Source: Salinisphaera hydrothermalis
GTDB lineage: Bacteria > Pseudomonadota > Gammaproteobacteria > Nevskiales > Salinisphaeraceae
NCBI RefSeq assembly: GCF_040361195.1
Contig: NZ_APNE01000015.1
Reading direction: 5' to 3' (one strand)
DNA length: 64,000 nucleotides
In this document: positions 60,212-64,000 of the stretch, piece after piece
Position numbering within the stretch: the first letter of the stretch is position 1
Layout of the letters: each line of letters begins with the position of its first letter
Program-made: the position numbers and the translations under genes
The notes under the pieces: generated by a model
What the model was told of the DNA's origin: nothing
The model's input: the letters and a program-made list of their open reading frames with translations, nothing else
Database searches by the model: none

Positions 60212-63200
60212 CTAGTCGGCATCGCGAGTCGTCTGATGCCGTGCCGCCAGCAGCATGTAGAACGCCGGCACCACGAACAGCGTAAACAGCGTGCCGATCG
60301 CCAGGCCCGTGGATATCACCAGCCCCATGTTGAACCGGCCCGCCGCGCCGGCGCCCGATGCGATCACCAATGGAATCACGCCCAGCACCATGGCTGCGGT
60401 GGTCATGAGAATCGGACGCAGGCGCACGCCAGCCGCCTGTTCGATGGCCTCCCGTTTGGATAGACCGGCGCGTTGCAGATCGTTGGCGAACTGCACGATC
60501 AGAATGCCGTGCTTGCTGATCAGCCCCATCAGCGTCACCAGCCCGACTTCGGTATAGATATTGAGGCTGGTGAACAGATTGACGAAGATCAGCGCGCCGA
60601 ACAGGGCCAGCGGCACGGAGACCAGGATTACCACCGGGTCGCGCAGGCTGTTGAACTGGGCGGCGAGCACCAGGAACACGATGATGGTGGCGAACAGCAG
60701 CGTATTGGTGAAACCCCCGGCTTCCTGTTCGAACTGACGCGACGCGCCCGAATAATCGATGTTGTAATTGCCGCCCGGCGCCGCTTCGTCGACCGCGTTG
60801 CGCAGAAAAGCCAGCGCCGCGCCCTGCGACATGCCGGACACGCCGGAAATAGTCGCCGAATTGAGCTGCTGGAAACGATTGAGCGATTGCGGCACCACCT
60901 CCGACTTGAGGCTGGCCACGGTTGCCGCCGGTATCACGCTGCCGTCCGGCACGTGAATATAGTAGTCCAGCACCTGATCGGGGTTCAGCCGATCGGCCTG
61001 CAGCACTTGCGGGATCACTTTGTAGGATCGGCCGGCGATCGAGAAGTAATTGACGTAGCCACCGCCGAGTGCCGCCGACAATGCAGCGCCGACGTCTTCC
61101 TGGGTCAGGCCGAGCGCGGTGATCAGATCACGGTCGAATACGATCGTGGTTTGTGGCTTGTCTACCTTCAGATCCGAATCGACGTAATAGAACTTGCCGC
61201 TGGCCTGGGCCTTGGCCTTGACCGCCTGGGCCACCTCGTAAAGATTCTGGAACGGTTCGGTGGTGGTGATCACCAGCTGGATCGGCAGCCCTGAAGTGCC
61301 GGGTAACGGCGGAAACTGGAAGGCCGCCACCCGCGCGCCGGCGATATCGTTCCATTTCTGCTGCAGTACGGCCTGCAGGACGTGGGCGCTGCGGCTACGC
61401 TGATCCCAGGGCTTGAACAGCACGCCGCCGATGCCCTGATTGATCGTGGGCGTGCCGGTGATCTGGAACATCTGCTCGTATTCGGGCAGGCCACGGGCCG
61501 CATCGAACATCTGCCGGGCATAGACTTCCATCTGTTGGGCCGTGGCGTTGGGCGGGCCCACGATCTGGCCGATCACCACGCCCTGGTCCTCTTCCGGTGC
61601 CAGTTCGGAGCTTGCCGTTACGCCCAGCGCGATCGTGGCGAGGAACAACAGACCGCCCATCACCACAATCACGATCCAGGTGTGCAACGCGCCGTGCAAC
61701 GCCCGTTGATAACGCTCGCGCACCCGTTCGAACTGGCGATCGATGAAGGCCACCAGGCGGCCGCTGTTCGCGTCGGCCCGAAAGAAGCGCGAGCACATCA
61801 TCGGCGATAGGGTCAGCGCAATCACCGCCGACACGGTCACCGCGCCGGCCAGGGTGAAGGCGAACTCGGTGAACAACGCGCCGGTGAGGCCTTTCTGGAA
61901 GCCGATCGGGGTATAGACAGCGATCAGCACGACGGTCATCGCCAGAATCGGGCCGCCCAGCTCGCGCGCGGCCAGCAGTGCGGCCTGGCGCGGTGTCTTG
62001 CCTTCGTCCTTCATGTGGCGGTCGACGTTCTCGACCACGATGATGGCATCGTCCACGACCAGCCCGATGGCCAGCACCAGCGCCAGCAGCGTGAGCAGAT
62101 TGATCGAGTAGCCCAGCGCCAGCATTACGAAGAACGTGCCGATCATCGACAGCGGCATGGCCACCAGCGGAATGATCACCGCGCGCAGGCTGCCGAGGAA
62201 CAAGAAGATCACCGCCGTGACGATCAGTAGCGCTTCGACCAGGGTCTTGAGCACTTCTTGGATCGAGGTGTTCACGAAGGCGGTCGCGTCGTACACGATC
62301 GCGCCGGTGATGCCGTTGGGTAACTGACGCTGCAGACCGGGAAAGGCGTCCCGTACCCGTTTGGCAACGTCCAGAATATTGGCGTCCGGGGCGACCTTGA
62401 TGCCGATGAACACCGAACTCTTGCCGCTGAAGGCCACGTTGACGTCGTAGTTTTCCGAGCCCAGCGTGACGTTGGCCACATCCTGCAACCGCACGATGGC
62501 GCCGTCTTTCTGCTTGATCGCGAGCTGGCGGAACTCGTCGACCGTATGCAGATTGCTGTCGGTGGTCAGATCCACCGTCACCGCCTGGCCCTTGGTCGAG
62601 CCGACCGCCGCCAGATAGTTGTTGGCCGCCAGCGCCGAATACACGTCGCTGGCTGTGATGCCGTGCGCCGCCATCCGCGTCGGGTCCAGCCAGGCACGCA
62701 GCGCAAACTGGCGCGCGCCGAGGATCTCGGCGGTCTGGACGCCAGCCACGGAATCCAGCTTGGGCTTGACCACGCGCGCCAGATAGTCGGTGATGTTGTT
62801 GGTGGGCAATGCGTCGCTGTAGAAGCCCATGTACATCGCGTCGATGGTTTCGCCGGTCTGGACCGTCAGCACCGGCTGCTGCGCTTCCGGCGGCAGCTTG
62901 TTGAGGACCGAATTGACCTGGGTGTTGATCTCGTTGAGCGCCCGGTTGGCGTCGTAGTTCAACCGTAGGGTGGCGGTAATGGTGGACACGCCCGATACGC
63001 TGCTCGACGACAGATAGTCGATGCCCTGGGCCTGGGCGATCGCCTGCTCCAAGGGCTGGGTCACGAAGCCGGCCATGGTTTCGGCATCGGCGCCGTAATA
63101 GGCGGTCGTCACCGTGACCGTGGCGTTTTCGGTTTCCGGGTACTGGCGCACGGTCAGGCTGGTGACCGCGCGCAAGCCCAGAACGAGAATCAGCGTGCTG

Positions 63201-63250
63201 ATCACGATCGCCAGCACCGGCCGGTTGACGAACAGATCGGTGAACTTCAT
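60212..63250 (-). CDS. RND multidrug efflux permease (HAE1 family)
   Basis: The 1012-residue inner-membrane pump has the standard RND layout of 12 membrane segments and two large periplasmic loops. The N-terminus is MKFTDLFVNRPVLAIVISTL. TM4 carries the proton-relay Asp pair in LVVDDAIIVVENVDRHM. The second half has SLRDPVVILVSVPLALFGAL and LISKHGILIVQFANDLQRAG. It follows an adaptor gene after 121 bases. The drug range cannot be inferred; the sequence is closest in pattern to MexB/MdtB-type HAE1 pumps. Long open frames on both strands of this gene are shadows. Confidence 0.93.
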   Translation of the reverse strand: MKFTDLFVNRPVLAIVISTLILVLGLRAVTSLTVRQYPETENATVTVTTAYYGADAETMAGFVTQPLEQAIAQAQGIDYLSSSSVSGVSTITATLRLNYDANRALNEINTQVNSVLNKLPPEAQQPVLTVQTGETIDAMYMGFYSDALPTNNITDYLARVVKPKLDSVAGVQTAEILGARQFALRAWLDPTRMAAHGITASDVYSALAANNYLAAVGSTKGQAVTVDLTTDSNLHTVDEFRQLAIKQKDGAIVRLQDVANVTLGSENYDVNVAFSGKSSVFIGIKVAPDANILDVAKRVRDAFPGLQRQLPNGITGAIVYDATAFVNTSIQEVLKTLVEALLIVTAVIFLFLGSLRAVIIPLVAMPLSMIGTFFVMLALGYSINLLTLLALVLAIGLVVDDAIIVVENVDRHMKDEGKTPRQAALLAARELGGPILAMTVVLIAVYTPIGFQKGLTGALFTEFAFTLAGAVTVSAVIALTLSPMMCSRFFRADANSGRLVAFIDRQFERVRERYQRALHGALHTWIVIVVMGGLLFLATIALGVTASSELAPEEDQGVVIGQIVGPPNATAQQMEVYARQMFDAARGLPEYEQMFQITGTPTINQGIGGVLFKPWDQRSRSAHVLQAVLQQKWNDIAGARVAAFQFPPLPGTSGLPIQLVITTTEPFQNLYEVAQAVKAKAQASGKFYYVDSDLKVDKPQTTIVFDRDLITALGLTQEDVGAALSAALGGGYVNYFSIAGRSYKVIPQVLQADRLNPDQVLDYYIHVPDGSVIPAATVASLKSEVVPQSLNRFQQLNSATISGVSGMSQGAALAFLRNAVDEAAPGGNYNIDYSGASRQFEQEAGGFTNTLLFATIIVFLVLAAQFNSLRDPVVILVSVPLALFGALIFVNLFTSLNIYTEVGLVTLMGLISKHGILIVQFANDLQRAGLSKREAIEQAAGVRLRPILMTTAAMVLGVIPLVIASGAGAAGRFNMGLVISTGLAIGTLFTLFVVPAFYMLLAARHQTTRDAD

Positions 63251-63371
63251 GGCGCGGGCCGCCAGTCGGCCTCATCGCGTACTGGCACCGGGCAGTCGCA
63301 GCACGCCCGCTGGCGCCCAGCCGGCCACGCCCCGGCTTCTACCCCGACACGCGCAGGAGCACTCGCCATGG

Positions 63372-64000
63372 CTAGTGTTCCTGCGGCACCGGATGCGCCG
63401 CATCCGCCGGCTGCACGCTGTTATCCACTCGTATCGACGCACCGTTCTGCAGCTTGATCTGGCCGCTGGTGACCACGGTCGTACCGGCCTCCAGACCTTT
63501 GACGATGGCGACCTGGTCGCCGCGGGTCGCACCGGTGGTCACCAGCGTCTGCTGCACGGTTGGCGGTAACGCCCGTCCCTGCGCGTCCTTGCCCTTGGAC
63601 GGCTGCACCACGAACACGATGTCGCCATACGGGTTGTAGACGATGGCGGCCTGCGGCAGCGTGAGATAACGCTGCGAGCTGCCGGCGTCGACGCTGATCC
63701 GCGCGAACATGCCCGGCAGAAGCGCGCCGTCGGCGTTGGTCACGGTGGCCTCGACTTGCACGTTGCGCGTGTCGGTATCCACTTTCGGGTTGATGGCCGT
63801 GACCCGGCCGTCGAATCGCCGGTTCGGGTAAGCATCCACCGCCAGATGCACCGGCGCACCGATCCGCAGTTTGCCCAGTTCGCGCTGTGGAATCGTGAAA
63901 TCGGCATACAGCGAGTCGATCTGCTGCAGCGTCACGATCGTGGTGCCAGCGTTGAGATAGTCGCCGGGGCTGGCCGTGATGATGCCGGCGCGCCCGGCAA
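63372..64000 (-). CDS. RND efflux periplasmic adaptor (partial, N-terminus beyond the window)
   Basis: About 209 residues of the membrane-fusion adaptor are visible; the start lies beyond 64000. Visible blocks include a GRAGIITASPGDYLNAGTTI lipoyl-type end and LQQIDSLYADFTIPQRELGK. The beta-barrel RRFDGRVTAINPKVDTDTRN and a distal QVAIVKGLEAGTTVVTSGQI follow. It precedes the RND permease on the same strand and is its partner. An outer-membrane channel gene was not seen in the window. Confidence 0.9.
   Translation of the reverse strand, partial: AGRAGIITASPGDYLNAGTTIVTLQQIDSLYADFTIPQRELGKLRIGAPVHLAVDAYPNRRFDGRVTAINPKVDTDTRNVQVEATVTNADGALLPGMFARISVDAGSSQRYLTLPQAAIVYNPYGDIVFVVQPSKGKDAQGRALPPTVQQTLVTTGATRGDQVAIVKGLEAGTTVVTSGQIKLQNGASIRVDNSVQPADAAHPVPQEH

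Noticed and set aside
61395..63275. Very long open frame on the same strand within the RND permease, plus long plus-strand frames over flhA, fadE and others
   Set aside because: They are alternative-register shadows of clearly recognisable genes in high-GC DNA, with Arg/Ala/Gly-biased translations and no family motifs.
1..64000. CRISPR arrays, tRNA and rRNA genes
   Set aside because: No regularly spaced direct repeats, cloverleaf-like segments or rRNA-like stretches were found on reading; a covariance-model scan was not possible.

Overview
The window looks like a high-GC gammaproteobacterial chromosome. The chemotaxis and flagellar order flhDC-motAB-cheAWRDBYZ-flhBAE, FlhDC as master regulator and a FlgJ with a muramidase domain are typical of beta/gammaproteobacteria. 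A lipid-degrading gene set (FadE, ACBP, high-molecular-weight FabG) suggests something like Salinisphaera or a Halomonas relative; that genus guess is inference. No rRNA, tRNA or CRISPR array was seen.

Region 1 (1-31.4 kb) is a nearly continuous motility island. On the plus strand are fliQ-fliR, flgA and flgM-flgN. On the minus strand are flgBCDEFGHIJ, flgKL, flhBAE, cheAWRDBYZ, motAB, flhDC and a fliD-fliS-fliT-fliK-like-fhlB operon. Sequences of the form T(A/C)AA-N15-GCCG(A/T)T.. , the sigma-28 (FliA) promoter pattern, precede flgM, flgK, motA, fliD and a small secreted orphan at 31.9 kb. This gives an internally consistent late-gene regulon. FlgM, the anti-sigma-28 factor, is encoded under such a promoter.

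Region 2 (31.4-35.1 kb) holds three small uncharacterised proteins (one secreted, two with a membrane anchor), a HemD-type protein, a DUF3429 membrane protein and an alpha/beta hydrolase. Region 3 (35.1-44.6 kb) is a lipid block: fadE, a serine hydrolase and a lipase-like hydrolase joined by ATGA overlaps, then ACBP and a FabG-like reductase. A TetR regulator is divergent from fadE, and an acyl-CoA synthetase lies just beyond it.

Region 4 (44.8-64 kb) is mixed housekeeping and accessory DNA. It contains a DUF445 protein, a MarR/GbsR regulator divergent from a sulfite-oxidase-like enzyme across a 16-bp palindrome, a HAD phosphatase, DUF190-crcB, a TDT-family exporter with a divergent LysR regulator, a PRC-barrel/LEA-like secreted protein, a DsbA-like protein, a DUF2868-DUF3482 GTPase pair, moaA, trmO, a YbaK-type deacylase, and an RND pump with its adaptor cut by the window edge.

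The most distinctive non-coding feature is a family of roughly 250-280 bp miniature inverted-repeat elements. They have TA flanks and termini beginning GGGCGTGTTGAGG. There are full copies at 26.19 and 57.06 kb, a diverged copy at 59.39 kb and relics at 32.83 and 57.34 kb. One copy sits exactly in the flhC stop codon and regenerates it; another lies 12 bp from a start codon.
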